The notes under the pieces were generated by a model that saw nothing but the letters and a program-made list of their open reading frames with translations, was not told the origin of the DNA and did no database searches. 64,000 nt of DNA from Hymenopellis radicata (taxonomy: Eukaryota > Basidiomycota > Agaricomycetes > Agaricales > Physalacriaceae), in contig JADNRX010000011.1 in NCBI GenBank assembly GCA_015501595.1, forward strand, positions 248,001 to 312,000, written 5' to 3'. Positions 10,430 to 22,462 of the stretch are shown in pieces. Each line of letters opens with the position of its first letter. Within the stretch, counting starts at the first letter, position 1. Both the position numbers and the translations under genes were made by a program.

Positions 10430-13187
10430 TTACTTTCCCGCGGTTCTCGTGCGCGTCCTCGTCCTTGTACGAGGCAGCGACGCTTCCTCCTCCTCTTTCT
10501 TCACATCGTCCTTCTTGGCCCTCGTTCGAGTCTTCACTGCAACGACCTCTACCTCTGGAATTGGCTCCGTTACAGTCCTACCCCGGGGCTTCCTTCCCTT
10601 GGGCTTTATCTCCTCTACATCAGATGCGTCGACGTCCGTCTCCGTTTTATTTCTTGTCCTCCGCGTCCTGCCTACAGGCTCCGGCTCCTCATTCTCAATC
10701 TCTGCTGTCTTCGTCCTGGTTCTCGCTCGTGTCTTGGGCTCCTCTGAGGGCACACTCTTTCCTTTCGTGACGCGAGGTTCGTCTGCCACAGGTGTCGGGG
10801 CGCGCTTGCATCGGGTTGCCCTCTTCTTGGGAAGATCGTCTTCAACACTTTGCTCCTCCTCCTCCTCCTCCTCCTCCTCTACAATTTTAGACGGTCCCGC
10901 AGTTACCTTCCTCCCTCTGGTCGCCTTCTTTTTCGGTGCCGGCTTCTCAGTCTCGTCCACCTCACTTGTTTCGGCTGGTGAAGGGGTCGAGACTTTCTTC
11001 GATCGTGTTGCGCGCTTAGGGGCTAATTCCACATCAGCCGCTGCTGTTGTCGGTGTCGGGACTGTTTTGCGTCGCTTCGACGCTGGTTTAAGTGGAGAAT
11101 CTTTCTCGGTGGAGGGTGCATCAAGCTTTTCTGCGGGCTCCGCTGAGGCATCGTTGTCCGTTCCGGCTGGCGCGTCTACGTCCATGGGAGTATCGCAAGG
11201 AGAAGATGGTTTGGGTGAATTTCGGGGCGACATGAGTGTTCGTAGGTCAAGGCTAGGAATTGTCGAGTAGGGGCTCGTCTCGAGCGTCTTCATGGGAGAT
11301 GCGCTTCTGCTCTTTGGGCGCGGTTTCGCGGGTGATGAAGGGCCTTCTACCAAGTCCTTCATTGGCGACACGCTTCTTTCCTTCGCGGAAACAGTGTTCA
11401 TGGTTGGTATAGCCGCTCCTTTCGAAGGTGAGCGCTCCCTGCTTGGAGGAGTCGCAGGAATATCGGAGATGACGTCCATTGACTCCTGCTTCAAGGATGC
11501 GACAACCGGCTCTTTTTTCGGACTCCTTTTTGCTTTCATAATTTCCATCTCCTCTCTCATTCGCTGCAACAAAATCTGAGGATCGTCTTCCTCGTTCTCC
11601 TCCGCTAATGCCTCCTTGATACTGGCGCCAAATATGTTCGAGCGATTCTTCATTGGAGAACCGATGGTCGGAGGAGCAAAGAGTGTCTTCTTAGGCGAAA
11701 CTGGTGAAGGCGACGAAAAAATGGAATTTTGAACTGATTCCTCTTTCACGCCAAACAGTTTTGTGGGTGACAGACTGGGACCAAGACCTGGAACACGGCC
11801 TGCAAAGAAAAGGTCAGGCGCGGCAAGGGCAGATTTCCGTCGTTCTTGAATTGCCTACAGATAGCTAAGTCTTGTCGTAGATACAGAATGACAGTTCGCC
11901 TACCTTTTTCTCTGCATCTGTAAGCTTCTTGCGTCTAGGTGTAGTCCACAAGTCCTTCTTGGTAGGACGATCCTCCTCCTTGATCGGGGTGGCTGGAGTG
12001 CGGAAATCGGTTTCACTGGACATGGAAAGATTCAATTTAAAGGAAGGGCGCTCGGGTCGTATAGGCGGACCACCTCCCAAGGATGAGCGTCCACCGACAG
12101 AAATTCGAGTGAAGTTGAAGGGCTTGGGAGTCGGCATTTCCTAGAAAAAAGTCTGAGAGGATGACAACGCGTCGCGATAAAACCTTACCATGACTTCATC
12201 ATCTTCTACCATATCTGGTTCACTCTGTAGCTCTGCTTCGCTTTCTGGCACCATCTCGGGCTCGCTGTCAACCATCATGTCTTCTGGCTCGCTGTCAAGC
12301 GCCATTTCATCATCTTGGCCACTGTCGGTAGACCTATCACTTTCACTGTCGCTTGTGGGAGCAAAGAGGCCTCCCGCAACTTCTAACTCTTCCAATTCTT
12401 CCTCAGCGAGCATAGCCCGACGAATAAGAACTCGTCCGCGGAGGCTGTCTTTTTGAGGTGACGGAGGGCGGACTGGACTAGGTGGAGCGGGTGGTAGGTC
12501 GGGAAGTGATGGATAAATGGATGGTACCATGGGGGAAGGAGAGTGTATGGGGCTTGGAGAGTGTAATGAACCTTCGGGTTGAACGGGGAAGACGGAAGGC
12601 GGGGTTTGAGCCTTTCTATGCAAGGCATACGGTGAATCCTGACGAGCAAGATCCTCAGGCATGCCCTCCTCTCGAAGCATGGCGTCTCCACCGCCAAGTT
12701 GGACTATTTTGGCTCCCGGTGTCGGCGAGTCGATGACAGCTGCTCGAACCATAGAAAGACGAACACGTCGGCGAGATCCCTTGACTGGACTAGCTGGGTC
12801 CATGAGCTTTCGTAAAGCCTTGGGAGGATAATCGAACTTGAATCGTTTCCCTTGTATAGTAAAGTTGTCACCGTTCCCCAATGCCACCCTGCCCTCTCGA
12901 ATGCGACATCCGTCAATTTCCACTCCGGTCTTTCCTTGGATGACCAAAAATGCTTTCGATTCAATAAATTCAATCAGTGCATGGGTGGGAGCAATGTTCT
13001 GATAGAACAGCCGAATGTCGCTTGCTGGGTCTGAGCCAAACGTGAGGGGATTGGAGTCGATGCCAAAGGCCGTTATGGTCGCTGAGGCGGGCGACAGAAG
13101 AGACAACGTTCCAAAGCGCCCCACGTCCGTAGCGTCCATGCTGCAATCCGTGTCCGTCGGGCTTCGCGTAGAGCTCGTGCCGAACAT
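10430..13187 (-). CDS. FHA-domain protein with SPxK sites and basic repeats
   Basis: Three exons (13187-12189, 12140-11904, 11854-10430) give 886 residues with consistent phases. Residues about 25-120 form an FHA phosphopeptide-binding domain: ITAFGIDSNPLTFGSDPASD, then ALGNGDNFTIQGKRFKFDY. A long acidic, Ser/Pro-rich linker carries many proline-directed sites (SPVK, SPTK, SPKK, SPMK). The C-terminal 300 residues are strongly basic with repeated motifs such as PKRATRSKK, KKATRGRK and KKRATRCKR and a run of glutamates, ending RTRTRTRTAGK. This resembles AT-hook-like DNA or RNA contacts. The order FHA, SPxK sites, basic repeats recalls chromosome-periphery proteins such as Ki-67, but this is analogy, not established homology. 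Divergent from the racemase gene. Confidence 0.85.
10853..10880. repeat. CTC/GAG trinucleotide run inside the FHA gene
   Basis: Nine CTC-type triplets in a row on the plus strand, coding for a polyglutamate run on the minus strand. A likely length-variable site. Confidence 0.85.
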
Positions 13188-13314
13188 ATGTTGGTTGTTG
13201 AGAGAAGAGTTGATTTTGCCACGTGATGGTGATTCAACACCCGTGATTCACTCGTACCCACGCTCGGCCCTGGCTCGGCCATTGGAATAACCGTCTTGCC
13301 TTCCTCGACTGACC
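13188..13314. promoter_or_regulatory. Short divergent promoter (FHA gene / racemase)
   Basis: Only 127 bp separate the two start codons, so the regulatory region is shared. It contains a CACGTG E-box core at 13220-13225, the type bound by bHLH factors. The two genes may be co-regulated; this is inference from spacing only. Confidence 0.5.
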
Positions 13315-14843
13315 ATGGCTCTGTCTGGAATCAAGGTTATCGAAGTATTCAGTCTTTAATCAGTTCAGGTAAAACTGTCTTACAGTGGCCAGTTTGCTGG
13401 TTTAGCTCCAGGACCTTTCGCCGGCCTTATATTGGCAGACAACGGCGCAGATGTTATTCGAATAGACCGACTTGCCTCGTCTTCGGCGGACATTCTCTGT
13501 CGTGGCAAGCGGTCTCTTGCTGTTAATCTCAAAGTAGCCAGAGGTAGGGATCTCTTGAAGAGACTCGTCGCGTCCGCAGACGTGCTTATCGACCCATTTC
13601 GTCCGGGCGTCATGGAGAAACTGGGGCTTGGACCGGGAGTCTTTCTCGGGCAAGATGGCCTCAATAAGAGACTCGTATATGCTCGACTAGCAGGGTAAGC
13701 TATCCTGGCCCGCACTCCGTCAACTAAATTACTACTAACACCTCGGGCTAGGTTTCCGCGAAATGGTATATTTTTAGGTTTAAATTCAACGGCGACTTTA
13801 CATTTTCCTCGAAGGTCCTCACAAGGATATGGCTGGTAGGCTTGACCGTTCATTGAGATAGCTCATGTTGATTAAGTCAGATTTTCCCAGGTCACGATAT
13901 CAATTATCTGGCTCTTAGCGGTGTTTTGTCTGTATGTCTCCATCATAGCTAGTCTGCTGCATTCATTACTCACTTTTAGCCTCAAGATGCTTCCCGGGAC
14001 CACCGAAAAGCCCACATTTCCACTGAATCTTTTGGCTGACTTTGCGGGCGGCGGTCTGACTTGCGGCCTGGGTATACTGTTGGCTCTTGTAGAGCGCGGC
14101 AAGACGGGTCTCGGTCAAGTCGTGGACACAGACATGGTAAGGCACTCTTTTCGAGGAAATTACTTTTTCATTATTTACGACAAGGTGTCTGGCGTCCGCT
14201 ACGTCTCCTCATTTCCGTTGCTATTGTCTCTCCTCCCCACGTCCTCCTTTGGACCACGTAGAGGAGAGAATCTTCTGGATGGCGGCTCACCCTTCTATAA
14301 TATCTACACTTGCAAAGATGGCAAATGGATGTCAGTAGGGTGTTTGGAGCCGCAATTTTTTGCGTCCTTTCTCAGCACCTTATTACAAAATCTTCCGACC
14401 ACTTTCTCCCTCGAAAGTGGTTGGAGACCAACTACAGACTCACAGACTCGTCAAGAAGAGTGGCCCAAACTCAAGGAGTTCTTCACGAAGGCATTCCTAA
14501 CTCAAACGCGTGATTGCTGGGCTCAGAAATTTCATGGTAAGTTTGATCAACAGGTTTCGCCGGATGATATCTTAAAGTTCTCTTAGGAACAGACGGTTGT
14601 GCTCTGCCTGTCCTCGATGTGTATGAAGCCGCCACATTGGATTCATCGGGCTCTGTAGTACCTCGCCCACATCCCAAGATTTCCGATGCCTCTTTAGATG
14701 TACCTGACGGCGGACTGCATGTTTTGACGCCTGGAGGAGACGATGAGGTTATACTAAAGGAACTGGGCGTCCTGGAAGATGAACGGCGGCAATTAATTAC
14801 TGATGGTGCGATGCGTGGCGAACAAGCACGATCCAAATTGTAG
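13315..14843 (+). CDS. AMACR: Alpha-methylacyl-CoA racemase, peroxisomal (CoA-transferase family III)
   Basis: Interconverts 2R and 2S methyl-branched acyl-CoAs so that they can enter beta-oxidation. The start reads [10 protein letters not shown], joined through a 48-nt intron to [11 protein letters not shown] and [13 protein letters not shown], the family's N-terminal signature. Later: [28 protein letters not shown], then a small exon with [18 protein letters not shown] (catalytic His-Asp region GHDINY). Next come [36 protein letters not shown] and [15 protein letters not shown]. About seven exons; length near 380 residues, as usual. The protein ends ARSKL, a perfect PTS1 peroxisomal signal. 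The next gene downstream is a peroxisomal-type acyl-CoA dehydrogenase on the same strand, which fits a shared pathway. Confidence 0.95.
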
Positions 14844-15339
14844 GAATACAGACGGCACTGTCGGCGTATTTCTGCTGCCTCTAGACTGCGAATGTTTCTA
14901 CCTGTGCCTAGTTTATTCCCAGAATGTTGCGGATAGATTTGAAGAGCCGTTGCACCACGGAAGGGAAGTGGAGTAGGGCTTTTGTATGGGCGCACAATGT
15001 CAAGCTTGGAATAACCTAAATTTACCGTATCGGTGAGCCGAGACCATTTTGAACGTGTACGTCAGTGTAGGCTCGATTTCGCTGTTCGTGGGAGAGTATG
15101 TATGTACACCGGCGCCCACTGTAGTACCCAGATGTTCAGTTCTAATTAGTTAGTATAATTGCATGCGGTACTCAGATCTATACTTGCATGGTGGACTAGT
15201 CAGGTGAAATCCCGCCTCGAATCGTCCCGACGACGTTGTGATCGGCGAATCAAGAGATCCGGATAAGTCAAATCACATGAAAAGAGACCCCGCTATCTAT
15301 TTAACAGGAGGCTTGTCTCTGACTACATCCAACACCACA
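14844..15339. other. Intergenic region
   Basis: 3' flank of the racemase and promoter of the acyl-CoA dehydrogenase gene. A TATTTAA-like element at about 15297, some 40 bp before the ATG, may be a core promoter. No coding sequence seen. Confidence 0.4.
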
Positions 15340-17753
15340 ATGGCCTCCAAAGAGCTCAAGCAGTACACCGCGGACGAGGTTGCCAAGGTAGGCGGCTTTT
15401 GTTCTCAAAGGATTTGCCCAACTGACACGCCGCCAGCACAACAAGCCCGATGATCTTGTACGTCGTCCGGCAACCTGTTTTCACACATGTCTACTCACAC
15501 TTTCGCCACAGTGGGTCATCATCAACGCGAAGGTGTACAACTTGACGCGCTTCAAGGACATGCATCCAGGCGGAGCATCGGTCCTGCATGACGAGGACGT
15601 TGGTACGTCATTGTCACATCCCCCGTCGTGTTACCTCTTACGACCATTGCACAGCTGGCCAGGATGCGACGGAGGCGTTCTACAGCCTTCACCTCACGGA
15701 AGTACTCGAGAGGCCGCAATACAAGCGCCTTCAAATTGGCGTTGTCGCCGGTGAAGAACCAACAATCAAGTCCCATAACATTGGCGATCTCAGCAAGGTC
15801 CCCTATGGTGAACCAACATGGCTTACAGCGGGATACTTCAGCCCATACTTCTCTGATGTTAGTCCTTTCGCCGCTACTCTTGGTGACGCGTCCGAGCTCA
15901 ATCCATCCAGAACCACAGAAAATTCCAGCAAGAAATACGCAAGTTTACTGACGAATGGATCACTCCAGACGCCGAAGTACGCTTTTTATCTTTGCACCGT
16001 CCAAGTTAACACAATTTTGTTTTAGGCGCGTGAGGCAGACGGAAAACGTCCATCTCAAAAGTACTCGATAAGATGGCGTAAGTCGACGCCCCTTTTCGCT
16101 CTCGCGTGAACAGAGTTCTGATGCCTTGGTAGCGAACTCAACATACATGCTATGCGTCTCGGTCCTGGAAAACATTTGAAAGGTCTCAACCTCATGAACG
16201 GCTTAGTAAAACCGGAAGAATTTGACTATTTTCACGAGGTACTGCTTCATGCTGTCGGTTGGTCAAAAATTCTCATGTTTTCAGATGATCATCACGCAGG
16301 AACTAGCGCGTTGTAATGCTCGTGGTTACGGCGACGGTAAGAGTCGAGGCATGATGCGATGTACGCTTTTCTGATGGTCGCTGAAAGGTCTTCTTGGTGG
16401 CAAGGTCATCGGATTGCCACCGGTGCTCAACTTTGGCAGCGACGCACTGAAAGCAAAAGTAGTACCAGAAGTATTTTCTGCGAAGAAGTTCATCTGCCTT
16501 GCCGTCTCTGAAGCTCAAGCTGGCAGTGATGTAATGGGTTTACAGACCACGGCTGTCAAAACTGAAGATGGCAAGTACTGGATTGTCAACGGTCAGTTAT
16601 GTTTCTGTAATCCCGTTTGTCTCCCTTAACGCCCCCCAGGTACTAAGAAGTGGATCACCAACGCAACGTGAGACCTTCTAGATCTAGTATTTTTTTTCTC
16701 GCTAACGTAGCTCAGTTTCGCGGATTACTTCACCGTCGGATGCAAGACAGAGGACGGCTTCACTGTCATGCTTATAGAGAGGGGCGAAGGGGTTGAGACT
16801 CGTCCCATAAAGACAAGTTATTCGAGTGCCGCTGGAACAGGTTTCATCACTTTCGACAATGTGAAGGTTCCTGTTGAAAATACGCTGGGAGAAGAAGGAG
16901 GAGGAATTTTCGTTATGCTCAGGTTCGTCGTGCCTTCGTTGAAACGTCATCGAGTTATAATCCAAGATCATAGTAACTTCAACCACGAACGCTGGGTTAT
17001 GTGCTGTTCATCTGCTCGCAGTCAGCGGAGTATAGGTAAGTCTTATTTTTTCTGGACACTCGGTGTTTAACGTCGCGTAAATCAGTCGACGCTTGCCTGC
17101 AGTAAGTGGCTCAATGCATTTGCAGTCGAAAGTAGCTAATGTTCGCACAGGTGGAGCTCTCAGCGCAAGGCATTTGGGAAGCCATTGAACTCTCAGGCTG
17201 TTATCCGGCACAAAATTGCTCAAATGATCTCACGTGCAGAGAGTAGGTCGATTTCTCCGTCTCTTTGTCTCATGGCGTTGAATAGTCTTTCAAGGTGTTC
17301 AGAACTGGCTTGAGAATATCACATATCAGATGTGCAACATGGTGCGTCGTACCCAGTTTTACCGTAGTTACCTCTTTTCATTATTTCGCAGTCTTACAAG
17401 CAACAAGCCAGTAAACTCGCCGGGTACGTTGTCTAAATACCTCTGATACATCAACGACATCTAAATATTCACAGCCAAATCGCGTTCTTGAAGAGCTACT
17501 CCACCTCATGTGCACAAGAGACGGCCAGGGATGCTGTCCAAATCTTTGGCGGTCGTGGTATCACCCAATCCGGAATGGGCCGGTTGATAGAACATGTAAG
17601 TCTCCACTGTGTTTGTTATCCAGCTATTGATCTCTCTGGAAGTACCATCGCACTGTACCTTTCGATGCGCTGCTTGGTGGGGCAGAGGATGTTTTGAGTG
17701 ATCTTGGTGTCCGTCAAGCGCTCAGAGCTATGCCTGAGGACTCGCGTCTATAA
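15340..17753 (+). CDS. Cytochrome b5-acyl-CoA dehydrogenase fusion, peroxisomal-type
   Basis: FAD enzyme for the first step of beta-oxidation, with an N-terminal heme domain. The start is MASKELKQYTADEVAK. The b5 domain has WVIINAKVYNLTRF and the heme-ligand motif MHPGG, with the second His in FYSLHLTE. The dehydrogenase part includes ELNIHAMRLGPGKHLKGL, IITQELARCNARGYGDG, GLPPVLNFGS, SEAQAGSDVMGLQTTA (flavin/substrate-loop signature) and WIVNGTKKWITNA. Near the end are FGKPLNSQAVIRHKIAQM, RDAVQIFGGRGITQSGMG and IEHYHRTVPFDALLGG. About 12 exons are seen. The C-terminus PEDSRL ends in SRL, an accepted PTS1 variant. The heme domain may pass electrons on from the flavin; that is inference. Confidence 0.93.
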
Positions 17754-17857
17754 CTTACCAGTTGGATTTATATATGCATAGCGTACACGAGTTGTTTCAT
17801 AATTGTATTATTATCTTCGCACAAGGAACATGTAGGTGTAAAGCGGTACAACATCGA

Positions 17858-17884
17858 TACAGTACAGTACAGTACAGTACAGTT
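17858..17884. repeat. ACAGT pentanucleotide microsatellite
   Basis: Five tandem copies of ACAGT in the 225 bp between the convergent stops of the acyl-CoA dehydrogenase and the Zn2Cys6 regulator. Confidence 0.9.
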
Positions 17885-17977
17885 ACAACAGGTCTATGAG
17901 GAATTCGACGCTCGATAGTTGTTCATCCAGTCAAAACCTGCATTGCAGTTGTAAGTTTACTAAAGCGACAACAGAAT

Positions 17978-20900
17978 TCAAGACGAACCGGGTATAGCCC
18001 AGGAGGAATTGGGGTCGGCTAACGACTGCATGCTATTCAGTATATCGTCGTCGAAAGGAAGCGGAGCACGGAAATATTCGGGATCTGGAAGGAAGTTGTG
18101 CATGGACGGGTTCCCATAAGAGGCATCGAGGGATGTGCTCATCGATGGAGGGGCAAATCCGTAACCCATTGATACATCTGGAGATGAAGAAGATGCAATT
18201 GACATAGTCATAGTCATCGGAGAGGTGTAGGCAGATGAAGGACTACTACTGTGTTCCATCGCATTCAGGGATTTTGCCGATTTCGCGCGCCGAATCTTTG
18301 GAAGAGACGTTTGTCGAATCTTTTCGGACAACGTCATTTCCAGAAGACCTTTGAGAAAGCGTGAATACGCTTTAGGCCCGTGTCGTTCGTCGACAGCTAC
18401 TTCGGGAGAGCCGAATAGGTCAATGACCCCTTGAACCAGCTGCTGGATGTATGAACGTTGGCTGGCATCGATATACGTCGCGTATTTGGGCTGGAGAAGC
18501 TGCGGAATACATCGATAAGCGAGATTTGCGGAGCAACTCATGTAACGAACCTTAATCAAGAATGTCGAAGCGAAGGTAACAAAGACAATCTGTGCTTCTG
18601 GCCCATGACGGAGATATATTCCTATCGGACAAATCAGAAACTGTTTTGATGGAAAACACGAGACGAACTTTGCTCTGGTCGACCGACATCGTTGAGAATC
18701 ACGTCATGAACATCATAGGCAGCCGCCAAGCACTGTATAGGCTGCATTAATATCATGGACGCCCCATGAACGAGTCACATGCTCACACGTTGTAAGAAGG
18801 GGTTTTCATTGTTACGATTCTTACCAAAGGCGTGCTGGAAGCCAAACGACAATGAGGCGAGTCGGGCATAGGAAAACGCCAGCTTCAGCAGCCCAGTGCG
18901 AAAGCGGTTCTGAGGATCCGACATATCGGTCTGATCTAGGAGTGCCATCCATTTGGCTTTAAGACACTTCAGCTCCTCATCAGTTTCTGTGGCTATTCCA
19001 GCAAAGTCTATGTCCTGTAATGAATGAGCACGTATATGCGTCTCGAAAGGGTAGCTGTCCGACCTTGTTGAGCCCTGTAGGATGATTCGGGTCACTGTAG
19101 ATCCTGGAAATGAATCGTGCCATTACTCGTAGTTCGGCGTTATAGCAACAAGTGTGTATGTCGAAATTTTTCATATTATACGGGGAAAGGTGCCACCAGT
19201 CTTCGGAATGATTCGCCGTGTAGTCCATGTTATTAATTATAGGAAGTTTGCCGTATTGAGAACCGGTAGATCTGTCAAGGTTATAGCAATTGAGCCAGAC
19301 ACGCGTTCTGTTAAGCATTTCACGCTCATGAATTTCGTTCAGAGGTTTCGCCGTGTTTGGGAGGTGCAAGTTAATGTCCATGGCAGTTCTAACAAGGGGG
19401 ACTGAGAACACGCGCGTTGAGTGGGGATGTTCCTTACCGAATCGCAAGGCCTAGATACAGCCAGCCGCGATTATCCTCCCAACTGCGAGTTGGTACAGGA
19501 TACAGACTCAAAAGAATAAATCCGATGACCATCTCGACCGTTTTTACGCCGCTGATGAGAGCTCCTCCGGCAGCCGTTTGGGCGTCCACGATTATCTGGT
19601 CGTAAAGATCCGTTCGCTTCGTATAATATCTTGAAGCGATTGCGCATACTAGAAGATCGTCATGTTCTCGCTCGATTGGTCAAGTAAAGTAACTTACTAA
19701 CGGTAAACATAAAAGGGCTCCGGACAGCACAGCTCTGTGCATTATACAGCACAGGGTCAACTAGAGATAGTGACAAGTTCATTCGGTCGAAGTAGCTGTC
19801 CGTGGTATGTCAGCACGGAGCAATACGAGGACCGATGGACAGTACATACATGCTGAAGAGGTCTTCGGCTTCTGATGTAGATATGATACCACGCGCCAGA
19901 ATGGATGGCATCTCATGCTGCCGAGCCCCAGCGGGCTTCGGGCCCGGACCTGTGAAAACAGAATCGATATAAGATAGAACAACTGGGACAACGGACTTAC
20001 TCGCGAAGAAACCGTCATTAGCGACACCTACGTCTTCGGCTTCCGCGCTGGCGCCTCTCTGTCTGGTCTTTCTTATACTGAGATTGGCCATTAAACCAAA
20101 CGGTACGGCTTCGTTGGGAACCGTCGATGACTTCTTCGCTGCCTCCTGCTTTCTACCTCCGGCGCTTCCTCGAGTCAAGTTGCTCCCAACACTGGAGCGG
20201 GACGATCGACGAACTTTGGATGACTTCTGCATGAGATCCCCACTCACTTCCTCGCCTTCTGAAGCCACAACCGCGAACTCATAGTCATCATCATCGTCAC
20301 CATCGTCTAGGTTGTCGACATCCTCCTCAGCTGGAGAATCCTCCGGATCGCGATCTACGAAGTAACTCTGAGGTGCACCAGCTCCTCCGTTGAGAAAACC
20401 GTCAAATTCTGCAAAACTCTCCTTGGCCTTCGATATCCAAGCAGTGATATTTTTATTGGTTTCGCAATCGAGATTGGTATTTATACCGTCCAAACTTTGA
20501 TACGAGGTTGAACCGGGGGACAGAGAGTTGAAACCCGCGGGCGGTGAAGGCGCGGAGCCTTGGGAGGAGATATCAGACATGGCGCCTGGTTGCCGGAGCT
20601 TCTTGTTCGCATCTTCCAATTGACCCATGAGCTCCCGAATACGCTCGGCCTGCTCCCGAATCTCGTTCATCAGGTGCTCACGTTTACTGGGCTTTAGTCA
20701 GCGTATGGATGCTCGATGAAGAAAGAAGTCTCGTACGGAGGTGTGCGCCGCTTCTTCTTTCCAGGAATCAGACATTCGTGGCCACCATTCATGCAACGTT
20801 TGCAAGGATCAGTGTCAGTCTTGAATTCACACTTGACTTTCAAGTTCTTGCATCGCTGACAAGCCCGCCTATTAAAAATCAGCAATAAACATGCTAAAGA

Positions 20901-21586
20901 TTTAGGGTATCTTACGATTTGACTTTGACGTCTTCCTTACTGTCAAGTGCAAGCTCCTCGTCTTCATCTGTGGCAGGATCCGTGCGTGGACGTTTCGATT
21001 GCGGCGGAAGAGAGGCAATACGTTGGGATGAAGGGCTCGGATGATAGTAAGATTGCGGGGCAGAGGGCGCTTGTGCGGACTGGGGAAAAGACGTCTGGAA
21101 AGGAACGGGAGAGGCAGTGATGTAAGGTGCGACCAGGCTTTTTGAACGGGTGGCCTCTGAATCACTGGTGCTAGTGGAGAGCAGAGATCCGGCAGAGTTG
21201 GGGAAGCCGAACGATGACTCAGGCATATGAAAGTCTCCTTGACGAGACGTAGCGCCCAACGTATTCCCGACATCACAGGCGTTCATATAGTGATTCTGCG
21301 AAGTGGGTTGCATCTGCTCAGGAACATAGGGCTGGTCGGCAGATCTGGAGCGGGACGTTTGGTTGGAGTACAGGCCACCTCCAGAGGTAAACGCTGTGTT
21401 GGAAGGTGAGGCTGTCTGAGAGTACTGGTTACCAGAGAACTGCTGGCCTTGACGAGTAGAATCAGAGAACGATCGCTGAAGACCTTGAGCCGCTTCGACA
21501 GATAAGTTATAGTCGCGCTCGGACTGCCCGTTTGGACGATAGGCGGTAGGAAATGCCCACTGGCCATTGGGATAGGCGCTGGCCAT
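17978..21586 (-). CDS. Zn2Cys6 transcription factor with fungal regulatory domain (PriB-like)
   Basis: Nuclear DNA-binding regulator. An N-terminal disordered region of about 220 residues (start MASAYPNGQWAFPTAYRPNG) is joined by an intron to the binuclear zinc cluster: RRACQRCKNLKVKC, then DPCKRCMNGGHEC, six cysteines in C-x2-C-x6-C-x7-C-x2-C-x6-C spacing. The cluster is followed by GKKKRRTPP and a coiled coil (MNEIREQAERIRELMGQLED) for dimer formation. The middle half matches a fungal-specific regulatory domain (ARGIISTSEAEDLFSMY, RVWLNCYNLDRSTGSQYGKL, ENPFLQR). The Ser-rich tail holds LNAMEHSSSPSSAYTSP and ends SWAIPGSS. The arrangement resembles PriB of the shiitake mushroom; the ortholog call is from memory and unproven. 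At least nine exons. Confidence 0.88.
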
Positions 21587-22462
21587 GGGGGGAAGTGGTG
21601 GTGGTCACAAGCAGTTAAATGGATGTCGTAAAAGAACCCGAGCCGCCTGAGAACGATCAGATTGGCTTAAAAACGCACAAGAGAGAAAGCTAAATACCGT
21701 TTGTATACTCGGCCTATTGGTTTGAATGACAGACTATGCTATCAACGGGAAGAAGGGTAAATCCCAAGTGATGGCAGTTCGCACCCTTGGACCGCGTCGT
21801 TGACGGGTGTTGTGTTATCATCGCGTCCAGCTATTATATATATTCCTTGTAAAGCGGTGTGTACGTAAGTAACCAATCTTTCTGGCCCTCGTGCCACTGC
21901 CAGGTGGGAGACGGTTGATTAGGGCGGTGGCTGTACCGAAGACTGACACCGCATTGCTTTTTCATTCTTGTCTATGACGCATAAAATGCCTCGAGGACGT
22001 TTTTTGCAGTGCAATCGACCTCGGTCTACATTGTAAACGCGCCAGGATTCTATTTAGATGTTCGGGGGCACTGCACATACCGCTACTCGGCCTGCGCGCT
22101 CGCAATATATCATCAATTATCTGAATGCGACCTCGGTTTGTTGGCAACACGCGTTCAATTCTGGATCTTTCAGTTATAATTTGATTCCGGGATTCTGGTT
22201 TTCCGTTCTGTCAAGGACCATTCGGGATGCTATCCGTAAAAACACGCCGACCTGCTCAATTTCAGTACCATCAAAGGAATTTTAGCAACTCGTACATCCT
22301 ATATACCTTGTGCACAATCTTGCGAATCCACAGCAGGGACGCAGAGTTGAACGTTGAGCGTTGAATTCGCGCATCTGCACGTGGAAACGAAACAACCAAT
22401 CACATGGCTTGCTTAGGTGATCCGCATTCTGCGTCTTGCCACCATCTCAAGCGCACGCAGGA
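21587..22462. promoter_or_regulatory. Divergent promoter region (Zn2Cys6 factor / BuGZ-like gene)
   Basis: 876 bp between divergent starts, long for this window, as expected for a regulated transcription factor gene. It contains CTATTATATATATTC at about 21831 and a CACGTG core at 22378-22383, 80 bp before the zinc-finger gene. No coding sequence recognised. Confidence 0.45.
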
